Shown here: positions 24,932 to 32,828 of the stretch, piece by piece
Layout: the number at the start of each line of letters is the position of its first letter
How positions within the stretch are numbered: the stretch's first letter is position 1
Assembly: GCA_963726335.1 (NCBI GenBank)
Contig: CAVSCD010000012.1
Span: forward strand, 558,001 to 622,000
DNA length: 64,000 nucleotides
DNA from: CAVSCD01 sp963726335
Lineage (GTDB): Bacteria; Acidobacteriota; Aminicenantia; Aminicenantales; UBA8522
Reading direction: 5' to 3'
Notes under the pieces: model-generated
Told to the model about the DNA's origin: nothing
Databases searched by the model: none
Seen by the model: only the letters and a program-made list of their open reading frames with translations
Program-made: the position numbers and the translations under genes

Positions 24932-25523
24932 GATCGATAACCCCTTTCGCGCTGGGCAGCCCCGCCGCCTCCCGGATGTCGAGTGAGCAGGCCGTGCGCA
25001 TGGCCTTGCCCAGACCCTTGAAGGCGGCCTCGATCTTGTGGTGATCGCTCCGGCCGAACGGCAGACGGACGACCACGTTCGCCCCGAGCTGGACGGAGAA
25101 CGCCTGGAAAAAATCCTCGAGGAGGTCGGTATCCAGGGCTCCGCAGAAGCGCCGCCGGAAGTCCGCCTCAAGCTGCAGATGGGGACGCCCGCCCAGGTCG
25201 ACGGCCACGACGGCCAGCGCCTCGTCCATCGGGAAAACGAAAAACCCGGTGCGGTTGATTCCCGCCCGGTCGCCGAGGGCCAGGCTGAAGACCCGGCCGA
25301 GGACGAGGCCGCAGTCCTCGACGAGGTGGTGCTGGTCGACCCGGGTGTCGCCGCGGGCGGTGAGGCCCAGGTCGAACAGGCCGTGCCGGGCGAACGATTC
25401 CAGCATGTGATCGAGGAACGGGACGGTCGTGGCGACGCGCGCCCGGCCGGTGCCCTCGAGCCTGAGCCGGGCGTTGATCTTCGTTTCCTTGGTCTTTCGT
25501 TCGAACCGCGCCTCGCGCATCAT
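24915..25523 (-). CDS. hisB: imidazoleglycerol-phosphate dehydratase
   Basis: Dehydrates imidazole glycerol phosphate with two manganese ions. The 202-residue monofunctional form lacks the phosphatase domain found in E. coli HisB. Metal-binding motifs are FLDHMLESFARHG, DQHHLVEDC and RSDHHKIEAAFK. The start is one of two adjacent ATGs (25523 or 25520), with GGGAG four to seven bases upstream. A histidinol-phosphate phosphatase must therefore be encoded elsewhere; none is visible in the window. Confidence 0.95.
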   Translation of the reverse strand: MMREARFERKTKETKINARLRLEGTGRARVATTVPFLDHMLESFARHGLFDLGLTARGDTRVDQHHLVEDCGLVLGRVFSLALGDRAGINRTGFFVFPMDEALAVVAVDLGGRPHLQLEADFRRRFCGALDTDLLEDFFQAFSVQLGANVVVRLPFGRSDHHKIEAAFKGLGKAMRTACSLDIREAAGLPSAKGVIDHDWHR

Positions 25524-25539
25524 AGGACTCCCTTCATGA

Positions 25540-26595
25540 TCATGTTCCGCCGCAGACCCGGCGTAGGCCCGCGAGAAAGGCATCGTTTTCCGCGGGCGTT
25601 CCCACGGTCACGCGCAGCTTGTCTTCGAGCCGGGGGCCGCCGAACGGCCGGACGAGCACGCCGCCCAGGAGAAGGCGCTCGTAGACCGCGGCGGCGGGAA
25701 GATCCCGGATCCCGAAAAGGACGAAGTTCGCCCGCGAGGCCACCGGGACGACGCCGGGGATCAGCCGGAGCGCCTCGGTGAGACGCTCTCTTTCGGCGAC
25801 GATCGCCCGGACCCGGCGTTCGACGAGGTCCGGCCTGGCCAGGACCTCGAGCGCGACGGCCTGCTGCAGGGCCCCCACCGAAAACGGGAGCTTGGCTTTG
25901 GCGAGGTCCCCGACGATGCCGGGGGAGCCGAGGAGATAGCCAAGGCGAAGCCCCGCGAGCCCCATGGCCTTGGAGAAGGTCCGGAGGATGAGGAGGTTGT
26001 CGCGGCCCGCGACCAGGGACTGCGCGGTGCGGCCGTGAAACTCGAAGTAGGCTTCGTCGATGACGATCATCCCGGCCAACGTCTTCAGCATCTCCTCCAC
26101 GCCGGCGATGTCGAGGGCCGTGCCCGTCGGGTTGTTGGGCGAGGCCAGGATCACCAGCTTCGCCCGCCGGGCGCGGCCGATGATCTCTTCGACGTCGAAG
26201 GAGAAATCCTCCCGGAGCGGCGCTTCCTCGACCCCGATGCCGAACGTCGCGGCGACCCTTTTGTAGACCGCGAACCCGGGGGTGACCGTGACCAGGAAGT
26301 CGTCCGGCCCGCAGACGGCCGAGATGAGCGTCTGGATGAGTTCGTTCGACCCGTTCCCGACGAGGATCCCTTCGGCCGGAAAGCCCGTAATCGCGGCCAG
26401 GCGCCGGGTCAGCTCGGCCGCCTCCTGGGAAGGGTACCGGTTCCAGGGGATGCCGCCGAGCCGGGCGAGGACGGCCCGCTTCACCTCCGGCGGCAGGTCG
26501 TCGGGCGACTCGTTCTGGTTGAGCTTGACGCAGTCCGGGGCCTGGGAGACGGCGTAGGTTTCAAGGCGGCTGACGCCCGGCCTGATGAGGCTCAT
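25540..26595 (-). CDS. hisC: histidinol-phosphate aminotransferase
   Basis: PLP enzyme converting imidazole acetol phosphate to histidinol phosphate. The 351 residues show KLNQNESP near the N-terminus, the VGNGSNELI cofactor loop, SPNNPTG, IDEAYFEF and the lysine motif RTFSKAMGLAGLRLGY. It overlaps hisG by four bases and ends 16 bases before hisB. Confidence 0.95.
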   Translation of the reverse strand: MSLIRPGVSRLETYAVSQAPDCVKLNQNESPDDLPPEVKRAVLARLGGIPWNRYPSQEAAELTRRLAAITGFPAEGILVGNGSNELIQTLISAVCGPDDFLVTVTPGFAVYKRVAATFGIGVEEAPLREDFSFDVEEIIGRARRAKLVILASPNNPTGTALDIAGVEEMLKTLAGMIVIDEAYFEFHGRTAQSLVAGRDNLLILRTFSKAMGLAGLRLGYLLGSPGIVGDLAKAKLPFSVGALQQAVALEVLARPDLVERRVRAIVAERERLTEALRLIPGVVPVASRANFVLFGIRDLPAAAVYERLLLGGVLVRPFGGPRLEDKLRVTVGTPAENDAFLAGLRRVCGGT

Positions 26596-27446
26596 ATGAC
26601 GACCTTTCGGAAGGAGTATTCCAGGATATCGGTCGCGCCCATTTTCTTGAGGAGGGGGATCAGCCGGGCGGCTTCCTCTCTCTTTACCGCCGCCTTGACG
26701 GCGAACCCCGCCTCGCCGTAGAGCGGCGAGACCGTCGGCGAGCGCATGCAGGGCAGGATCCGGACGACTGTCTCGAGCTTGTCCGGCGGCACGTTCATCT
26801 CGAGCATCACCCTCGCCCGGGCGTTGAGCACGGCGGCGAAGAGCATCGTCAGCTCCTCGATCTTCTCCCGCTTCGAAGCGTCCGCCAGGGCCGCCGGGTT
26901 GGCGATGAACCGGGTCGAGGAGGCGAGGATCTCGGCCACGATCTTGAGCCGGTGCTCCTTGAGGGTCTGGCCGGTGGCGGTGTTGTCGATGATCATGTCG
27001 GCGTCCTCCGGCGGGAAGGCCTCGGAGGCGCCCTGCGTCCGGAGCAGGAGAAAATCGCAGCCCCGGTCCCCGAGAAACCGCCCGGCGATGTTCGTGTATT
27101 CGGTGGCCACGACCAGGCGCCGGCGGAAGACCTCCGTCTCATCCTCGCTTTCGGGGATCGCCGCCACGATCCGGACGGGGTCGAGCCCCAGGTCCAGGAT
27201 TTCGATCACTTCGGCGCCCGTCTCCACCACCCAGTCGCGGCCGGTGAACCCGATGTCGTACGCGCCGCGCTCGACGAGGGGGGCGACGTTCTGGGGCTTC
27301 ATGATCTTGGCCTCGAGCTCTTCGTCGGCGATCGAGGGCACGTAGTGCCGCGAGTTCGCCACGACGGTCTTGCCCGAATCGTTGAGCAGTCCGACGACGC
27401 CGTCGAACGTCCTGCCTTTGGGGAGGACCATCCTGAGGGAGCTCAT
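26592..27446 (-). CDS. hisG: ATP phosphoribosyltransferase, long form
   Basis: First committed step of histidine synthesis. The 284-residue length includes the C-terminal ACT-like regulatory domain (about 210-284), so feedback inhibition by histidine is likely and no HisZ partner is needed. Motifs: LPKGRTFDG at the N-terminus, IGFTGRDWV, and the PRPP loop ADMIIDNTATGQTLKEH. The ATG overlaps the stop of a 23-codon upstream open frame (ATGA). The preceding bases form only a weak ribosome site, so translation may be coupled to that frame. Confidence 0.95.
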   Translation of the reverse strand: MSSLRMVLPKGRTFDGVVGLLNDSGKTVVANSRHYVPSIADEELEAKIMKPQNVAPLVERGAYDIGFTGRDWVVETGAEVIEILDLGLDPVRIVAAIPESEDETEVFRRRLVVATEYTNIAGRFLGDRGCDFLLLRTQGASEAFPPEDADMIIDNTATGQTLKEHRLKIVAEILASSTRFIANPAALADASKREKIEELTMLFAAVLNARARVMLEMNVPPDKLETVVRILPCMRSPTVSPLYGEAGFAVKAAVKREEAARLIPLLKKMGATDILEYSFRKVVI

Positions 27447-27514
27447 CGGTCCCCGCCGGCGAGCGGCGCGCGGGGGCGCCGTCCACGATCGTTAGCCTGA
27501 AAACAGCTGCGCAT
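27443..27514 (-). CDS. possible 23-residue upstream ORF coupled to hisG
   Basis: ATG at 27514 has an AAAGGAG seven bases upstream, a better ribosome site than that of hisG. The frame runs 23 codons (beginning MRSCFQAND, then Arg/Pro-rich) and its TGA overlaps the hisG ATG. It may simply load ribosomes for hisG. The Arg-rich, low-complexity end makes a functional peptide doubtful. Confidence 0.4.
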   Translation of the reverse strand: MRSCFQANDRGRRPRAPLAGGDR

Positions 27515-27601
27515 GATGTCTCCTTTCCGGGGTTCGAGGGGTTTGCCGCCCGGCGCCCGCAGACAGGCGCTTGGAACCGGGTTCGGGATCAGGGGAGGGG
27601 G

Positions 27602-27667
27602 CTAGTTATGGTGGATTTCGGAGGTGATGGTGCAGTAGGCGATAAAGAACCGTCCGGCGTATCTCAC
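27602..27667 (-). other. possible his leader peptide, 21 codons ending in His-His-Asn
   Basis: A GTG at 27667 lies seven bases after the his -10 box, where transcription should start. It opens a 21-codon frame that ends ...TSEIHHN-stop. Two adjacent histidine codons near the end recall his leader peptides, but classical ones carry a longer run. No convincing terminator/antiterminator pair with a T-run was found downstream. Confidence 0.25.
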
Positions 27668-27673
27668 GCTGAT

Positions 27674-27702
27674 CTTATAGACGATGCGGGGCGCGTTGTC
27701 AA
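27674..27702 (-). promoter_or_regulatory. his operon promoter
   Basis: On the minus strand, TTGACA (27702-27697), a 17-base spacer and TATAAG (27679-27674) form a near-consensus sigma70-type promoter. It gives a leader of about 220 bases before hisG, unusually long if it had no regulatory role. Confidence 0.65.
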
Positions 27703-27819
27703 GGGGGCCGATGAATAATATTTCTTAAATAAAGAAAGTACTTTCACTCCTTGGGGAGGCGACCGGCGAGACGCGCCTGGGCGCGAAGCTCCCCTGCGGG
27801 CCCGGACTTCAGGATGCGT

Positions 27820-27849
27820 TTGATATCGGCCGGCCGTCTTGATTACAAT
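27820..27849 (+). promoter_or_regulatory. promoter giving a leaderless transcript
   Basis: TTGATA (27820-27825), an 18-base spacer and TACAAT (27844-27849). The expected transcription start falls at the ATG at 27857, and no Shine-Dalgarno sequence is present. Confidence 0.5.
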
Positions 27850-27856
27850 GGCGGGC

Positions 27857-29824
27857 ATGAACCCTGACCCCCAAAAATCCGGCCCCCGGAGATTGATCCG
27901 GCTCGGCCTGGTCTTCCTGTCCCTGGCCGGCGGCCTGGCCGTCGTTCCCGGCGGCACGAGCGGCCCGCGCGGCGGGCCGGCCGGGTCCCCCTATCCTCTC
28001 GAGGCCAGAGTCGCCGCCTTCCTGAAGCAGAAACCCCGGATCAGCGATTGGCGCCCCACGGGCGTTAGCGAAGATCTTTACACCGCCCTGAGCGAGCCGA
28101 TCGTTCGCCAGGCCGTCGCCTGGCAAGAGCCGGGCGGCCGGATCATCGACCCCTTCGTCAAGTCCGAAACCCCGACGGCCACGGCCCGGTTCGTCGGCGC
28201 CTTGGGCGGGCTGATGCTCCAGGGCCGGTGCCTCGACCTGGCCGATAACGGCGTTCGCGCCCTGACCGCGGCCGCGAGCGACCTCTATGCGTCGGCGGAC
28301 CAACCGGTCAAGGGGTCGGAGTTTTACGGCAAGGAGCTGATGCTCGGGTATCTCGCGCTCCGGGACCGCGTGGACGGGAAGACGCTCGCGCTCTGGAAAA
28401 AATATCTCGGCGGGTTCGACCCCGAGGCCGCCTATGACGTCGTCCTCTCCAAGCACCCGGCCGCCGAGCTCCACAACTACACGACCTTCGCGCTGGCCGG
28501 CGAGCAGTTCAAGAAGACCTGCGGGATCGCCGACAACACGGACTTCATCGAGCGCCACCTGGCCACCCAGCTTCCCCGCTTCAACCGCTTCGGCATGTAC
28601 CACGACCCCGCGAACCCGATGACCTACGATGCGGTTCCCCGGATGAACCTCAGCCTCTTTATGTTCTGGGGCTATGACGGGCCGCGGCGCGCCGCACTCG
28701 AGGACATGCTCCGCCGGGGCGCGTTGACCATGCTCCTCACCATGTCCACGACCGGGGAGTGTCCCTACGGCGGCCGCTCCAACCAGCAGAATTTCAACGA
28801 GGCCACCGCGGCGCTGATCTTCGAATACGAAGCGGCGCGGCTAGAGAAAGCGGGCGACGCCGAGCTGGCGGGGATGTTCAAGCGGGCCGCCCGACTCGCC
28901 GTGCAATCGGTCCGGCGCTGGCTCGACCTCCGGCCGGTGAGCTTCACCAAGAACGAGTTCCCCCCTTCGAGCCAGCACGGCCGGCAGAGAGGGTATGGGT
29001 TTTACGGCGTCTACACTCTTCTCATCGCCAGCCAGCTCGGGCTGGCCCGGCTCGTGGCCGACCCCCGGATCGAGGAGAGGCCCGTCCCGTGGGAGCGGGC
29101 GGCTTACGTCGTCAAGCTCGACGATGACTTCCACAAGATCTTCGCCTCGGGCGGCGGCTACCACCTGGAGATCGACACCCGGGCGGACCGTCATTACGAC
29201 GCCACCGGTCTGGGCCGGCTGCACCGGGCCGGCATCCCGACGGAGACGGCGCTTTCGACGCCCATCGTCCCGAAGCCCGATTACCTGGTCTCGACGCCCG
29301 AGGCGCCGCGCGCCGTGGCCATCGGCCCGGGCTGGGAGAGCGGCGGCCGGACGGTCTGGCTCTCCGAGCTATCCGCCGAAATCGAGAGCGTCGGGTTCGA
29401 GGTCCTCGAGGAGAGACCGGAGGGAGTGAAGTTCAGGGTCGTCTATGACCTCGGCCGGATGGGGGGCGTCGTCGCGGGAACTTATGATCTCGACGGGCGG
29501 GGCCTGACCGTGGGCTGGGAAGTCCGGCCGGGACCGGACGGATCGGCGGGCGGGATCCGCGTCCAGGTGCCCCTCCTCCAAACCGACGGACGTCACGAGT
29601 CGAAAGTGCGGCCGGGGAAAGGCTCCTTCGAAGTGGAATATCAAGGGCATATATATAAGGTGGCCTGCCTGGCGCCCGAGAAGGCCGAAGCCGTTCTCGA
29701 AACCTTTACGGCTCCCAACCGGAACGGGGTTTACCGGGTCGGTGTCTTCGGGTCTCCCGGAAGCTCCCTGACTTGCCGATTGTCATTCGACGGGCCGGAG
29801 ATTTTGCCGGCGCCGCGAAGATAG
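27857..29824 (+). CDS. secreted protein with alpha/alpha-toroid (glycan-lyase-like) architecture
   Basis: A roughly 655-residue protein with an N-terminal signal (RRLIRLGLVFLSLAGGLAVV). Residues about 45-420 are helical repeats with aromatic and histidine-rich motifs (AELHNYTTFALAGEQF, GECPYGGRSNQQNFNEATAALIFEYEA). The C-terminal 200 residues are beta-rich. This resembles the toroid-plus-sandwich layout of heparinase/alginate-lyase-type enzymes. The exact family was not recognised and activity is an inference. The start was chosen because the promoter places the transcription start at this ATG; the ATG at 27848 lies inside the -10 box. Confidence 0.65.
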   Translation: MNPDPQKSGPRRLIRLGLVFLSLAGGLAVVPGGTSGPRGGPAGSPYPLEARVAAFLKQKPRISDWRPTGVSEDLYTALSEPIVRQAVAWQEPGGRIIDPFVKSETPTATARFVGALGGLMLQGRCLDLADNGVRALTAAASDLYASADQPVKGSEFYGKELMLGYLALRDRVDGKTLALWKKYLGGFDPEAAYDVVLSKHPAAELHNYTTFALAGEQFKKTCGIADNTDFIERHLATQLPRFNRFGMYHDPANPMTYDAVPRMNLSLFMFWGYDGPRRAALEDMLRRGALTMLLTMSTTGECPYGGRSNQQNFNEATAALIFEYEAARLEKAGDAELAGMFKRAARLAVQSVRRWLDLRPVSFTKNEFPPSSQHGRQRGYGFYGVYTLLIASQLGLARLVADPRIEERPVPWERAAYVVKLDDDFHKIFASGGGYHLEIDTRADRHYDATGLGRLHRAGIPTETALSTPIVPKPDYLVSTPEAPRAVAIGPGWESGGRTVWLSELSAEIESVGFEVLEERPEGVKFRVVYDLGRMGGVVAGTYDLDGRGLTVGWEVRPGPDGSAGGIRVQVPLLQTDGRHESKVRPGKGSFEVEYQGHIYKVACLAPEKAEAVLETFTAPNRNGVYRVGVFGSPGSSLTCRLSFDGPEILPAPRR

Positions 29825-29867
29825 GATAAGATCCCGAGCGGGAAGTTTCGTACGGAAGGAGCGCCGC

Positions 29868-30374
29868 ATGGAATTCTTTGACCTGATCAGCCAGCGATAC
29901 AGCGTGAGGGGTTATCAACCGAGGCCCGTGGAGAAGGAGAAGCTGACCAAGATCCTGGAGGCGGCGGTCATCGCCCCCACGGCGGCCAACCGCCAGCCGT
30001 TCCGGATGATCGTCGTCCCGACGAGCGGCCGCGAAGCCGATCTTCGGCGCGTCTATTCCCGTGACTGGTTCGTCCAGGCGCCGCTTGTCATCTGCGCCTG
30101 CGGGGTCGAGGCCGAGGCGTGGCGCCGGCGGGACGGCAGGGGCTATGTCGATATCGACGTGACGATCGCCATGGACCACCTCATACTCGCCGCCCACGAC
30201 CTCGGGCTCGGGACGTGCTGGATCGGCGCCTTCGACCCCGCGGCGGCCCGGGAGGTCCTGGGTCTCGAGCCGGGCCTCGAGCCCCTGGCCTTCACGCCCT
30301 TAGGCTATCCGGCTGCCGAGTCCAGGCCGAAGAAGCGCCGTCCTCTCGCCGAGCTCGTCCGCTTCTTGGACTGA
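29868..30374 (+). CDS. nitroreductase-family flavoprotein
   Basis: The 168-residue FMN-dependent oxidoreductase begins with MEFFDLISQRYSVRGYQPRPV, the FMN-binding RxSxR motif of the family (here RYSVRGY). It then shows AAVIAPTAANRQPF and the C-terminal GLGTCWIGAFDP and PLGYPA. Short nitroreductases of this type reduce quinones, nitro groups or flavins; the substrate is not evident. A GGAAGGAGC lies upstream of the ATG. It is followed by a palindromic repeat. Confidence 0.88.
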   Translation: MEFFDLISQRYSVRGYQPRPVEKEKLTKILEAAVIAPTAANRQPFRMIVVPTSGREADLRRVYSRDWFVQAPLVICACGVEAEAWRRRDGRGYVDIDVTIAMDHLILAAHDLGLGTCWIGAFDPAAAREVLGLEPGLEPLAFTPLGYPAAESRPKKRRPLAELVRFLD

Positions 30375-30396
30375 CCCCGGCGCATCGAACTGCCAC

Positions 30397-30530
30397 CTTC
30401 TGGGGCGGAGAGGGTTGCCGCCCTGAAGACCCCCGTAGCGGAGGGGGACCCGTCGGCTGTGACGACGGGGGAACCGACGGGACTGGTTCCCGGGGGGAGA
30501 AGGGCGGCACCCTCTCTGCCCTTCCAGAAG
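30397..30530 (-). repeat. palindromic repeat family B, copy 1 (inverted orientation)
   Basis: A 134-bp element able to fold over almost its whole length. Outer arms CTTCTGG...GCCGCCCT and AGGGCGGC...CCAGAAG pair with few mismatches. Read on the minus strand it contains the family core GGGAACCAGTCCCGTCGG, GCCGACGGG and CCCCCTCCGCTACGGGGG, shared with copies at 31627-31882 (core part) and 46465-46593. It is non-coding and lies between the nitroreductase and ARPP-1-like genes. Confidence 0.8.
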
Positions 30531-30629
30531 ACGCTAGAAATACTTGCGCTTTTTCCGCGAAATTGGAGTAAGATACATTCGCCGGTTGCGGGAGAAGAAC
30601 TGATCACGACGGAAGAAAAGGGGTTATAA

Positions 30630-31610
30630 ATGGACGAATCCGTAAGAAACGCTCTATTGGGGCTGAAGCCGGCCGAGGCCCAGACATTCAAGAATATGGC
30701 GGTTTATCCTCTGCTCTCGCCGCTCGACGGAGGCCCCGATTACCTGACGCTCAAAGAGGCGTTGGAGAAGTCGCTCCTCATCGTGACCGAGGTGAGCGCG
30801 GGCGGGTCGGTGCCCGAGCTCAAGGTGGCTAACGCGGCGGACCTGGCCGTCCTTCTTCTTGACGGCGAGGAGCTGGCGGGCGCCAAGCAGAACCGCGTCC
30901 TGAACACCTCCATCCTGCTCCAGGGACGGTCCGAGGTCGTCATTCCCGTGAGCTGCACCGAGCGGGGCCGCTGGTCCTATGTCTCGAACGCCTTTCGCGA
31001 TTCCGACACGGTCATGTCCCCGAAGCTGCGCGGGGAAAAAGCCAAGACGGTGGCCATCTCTCTCAGCGCCACCGGCGAGTTCCGGGCCGACCAGGGCAAG
31101 GTCTGGGACGGCATCAAGGACATGGAGCACAAAACCCAGGTGTCCTCGCGGACCGGGGCGATGAAGGCCGTCTACGAAGCGAAGACCCAGGACCTCAACG
31201 AGTATCTTCAGGCCTTCCGCCGCGTCCCCGGGCAGAAAGGGTTGCTCGTGTATCTCAACGGCTGTCCGGTCGGGTTCGATTTCCTTTCCCGGGAGAAGGC
31301 CTTCGAAACGCTGTATCCGAAGCTCATCAAGAGCTATGCCATGGAAGCGCTCCTGGAGCAGAAACACGACGCCTCGCCGCCCGATGTTCCGGGCCCCGCG
31401 GATTTTTTGCGTGAGGCCGCCGAGTGCGAGGAGAAAAAATACCCTTCCGTCGGGCAAGGTTCCGACTACCGCTACGAAGGGAAGTCGATCGTCGGGTCGG
31501 CCCTCGCCGTGGACGGGCACGTCGTCCACCTGGCCTTCTTCCGGGTCACCGAAAGCGACCGGGCCGGCGACATGGCCGCCACCCGCCAGCGCCGCCGCTT
31601 CCGAATCTGA
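30630..31610 (+). CDS. ARPP-1/DUF6569-domain protein
   Basis: The 326-residue cytoplasmic protein matches the family from end to end. It has MAVYPLLSP...PDYLTLKEALEKSLLIVTEV near the N-terminus, the hallmark LLLDGEELAGAKQNRVLNTSILL, IPVSCTERGRWSY, and later VPGQKGLLVYLNGCPVGFDFL and a final HLAFF segment. The biochemical role of the domain is not established; it has been named for its association with ADP-ribosyl-glycohydrolase- and phosphatase-type neighbours. Here it stands alone and is bracketed by two oppositely oriented family B repeats. A GGGG stretch nine bases upstream serves the ATG. Confidence 0.75.
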   Translation: MDESVRNALLGLKPAEAQTFKNMAVYPLLSPLDGGPDYLTLKEALEKSLLIVTEVSAGGSVPELKVANAADLAVLLLDGEELAGAKQNRVLNTSILLQGRSEVVIPVSCTERGRWSYVSNAFRDSDTVMSPKLRGEKAKTVAISLSATGEFRADQGKVWDGIKDMEHKTQVSSRTGAMKAVYEAKTQDLNEYLQAFRRVPGQKGLLVYLNGCPVGFDFLSREKAFETLYPKLIKSYAMEALLEQKHDASPPDVPGPADFLREAAECEEKKYPSVGQGSDYRYEGKSIVGSALAVDGHVVHLAFFRVTESDRAGDMAATRQRRRFRI

Positions 31611-31626
31611 CACCGATCGGTACCTG

Positions 31627-31882
31627 GTTATCAATTCCCCGATTAAAGGTCGGAGGAGCATGCCACCCCTCTCCCCCCGGCCCCCGGGCGAACTTATCGT
31701 CAAGAGCTTTTTTATGATATTTCGCAGCATAGCGGCTCCGAGTCGCTCCGCCGCTATGCTGATGGCCGCTCCGAAGACTCCGCTTCCCGCCGGTCCCCCT
31801 CCGCTACGGGGGTCTTCAGGGCGGCATGCCCCTCCGACCTCAACCGGCACATTAATCAGCGGCGGCATGATAACCAAGTGCC
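31627..31882 (+). repeat. palindromic repeat family B, copy 2 with extended arms
   Basis: Long imperfect palindrome. TGGTTATCA and TGATAACCA, GATTAA and TTAATC, and AGGTCGGAGGAGCATGCC with its near complement form nested arms. The core CCCCCTCCGCTACGGGGGTC lies at about 31795-31815. The middle carries a separate hairpin, GCATAGCGGC/GCCGCTATGC (about 31727-31760), not present in the other copies. This fills the whole 313-base gap between ARPP-1 and the aldo/keto reductase gene; nothing else is visible there. Confidence 0.78.
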
Positions 31883-31923
31883 AATTATGCTAAAATCCGG
31901 GGAGACGGCGTGACATCACCGCA

Positions 31924-32817
31924 ATGAAAATCTCCAGGCTCTGTCTCGGCACGGTCCAGCTGGGGATGGACTATGGCATCAACAACCTGAGCGGCAAGCC
32001 GAGCCCGGAGGAATGCCGGTCGATCGTCCGCACGGCGGTCGCGAGGGGCATCACCGCTTTCGACACCGCGCCCGCTTACGGCGACAGCGAGCAGGTCCTG
32101 GGCCGGTGCCTCGGGGACCTGCCCGGTGACTACGTGATTGTTACCAAGATCCCCGCGCTCGACTGGACATCCGGCTCGGCGGCCGTCGCCGTCGAAATCC
32201 GGAAGGGGATCGAGTCGTCGCTCCTCAACCTGAAAAGGCCCCGGATGAGCATCTGCCTTTTTCACAGGTTCAACGATATGCACATGAAGGACGGGGCCGC
32301 GCTCAACGTCTTGGGCGCGATCAAAGACGAGGGGCTGGTCGAGAAGATCGGCTGCTCCGTCTACACCCCCGAAGAGGCCGAGTCCTGCGTCCGTCTGCCG
32401 GCCTGCGAGGTCATCCAAGTCCCGTTGAACCTGGCCGACAAACGTCTTCTCGCCGTCGGTTTTTTCAGGAAGGCGAAGGCCGCCGGCAAGACCGTCTTTG
32501 TCCGGAGCGTCTATCTCCAGGGGCTGTTTTTCCGGCGCGAACTCCCGGCCGGGCTGACCGATTTCGAACCGTTTCGGGCGAAGCTCGAAGCCCTCGCCGC
32601 CGCCGAAGGCTTGGACCTTGCGGAGCTGGCCCTGCGCTATGTCCTGAGCGTCGACGGGATCGACTCCGTGATCGTCGGCGTCGAGACGGCGGCCCAGCTC
32701 GAGAAGAACCTGGAGCTGGCCGAACATGGCCGCCTCCCCGAGCGGCTGATCGCAGATATCAATGGCCTGGGCACGGCGCCCGATTCGGTCATCGACCCGC
32801 GGCAATGGCCGCGCTGA
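31924..32817 (+). CDS. aldo/keto reductase-family oxidoreductase
   Basis: The 297-residue TIM barrel has LCLGTVQLGMDYG at the N-terminus and the catalytic Asp/Tyr region ITAFDTAPAYGDSEQVLG. Next are the catalytic Lys in VTKIP and the His-type loop HRFNDMHM, and near the end SVDGIDSVIVGVETAAQL, the NADP-phosphate region. It is the first gene of a four-gene sugar-metabolism cassette and overlaps the 5' side of the next gene's open frame. No Shine-Dalgarno site is seen. The substrate is unknown. Confidence 0.88.
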   Translation: MKISRLCLGTVQLGMDYGINNLSGKPSPEECRSIVRTAVARGITAFDTAPAYGDSEQVLGRCLGDLPGDYVIVTKIPALDWTSGSAAVAVEIRKGIESSLLNLKRPRMSICLFHRFNDMHMKDGAALNVLGAIKDEGLVEKIGCSVYTPEEAESCVRLPACEVIQVPLNLADKRLLAVGFFRKAKAAGKTVFVRSVYLQGLFFRRELPAGLTDFEPFRAKLEALAAAEGLDLAELALRYVLSVDGIDSVIVGVETAAQLEKNLELAEHGRLPERLIADINGLGTAPDSVIDPRQWPR

Positions 32818-32828
32818 AGGAAAAATCC

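Noticed and set aside
27602..27667. Classical histidine attenuator
   Set aside because: Only two consecutive His codons and no terminator with a T-run or clear alternative pairing were found, so only a possible leader frame is reported.
30397..31882. T-box or known riboswitch in the palindromic repeats
   Set aside because: No T-box sequence (TGGNACCGCG) or conserved riboswitch core was recognised, and the same core occurs in both orientations relative to neighbouring genes.
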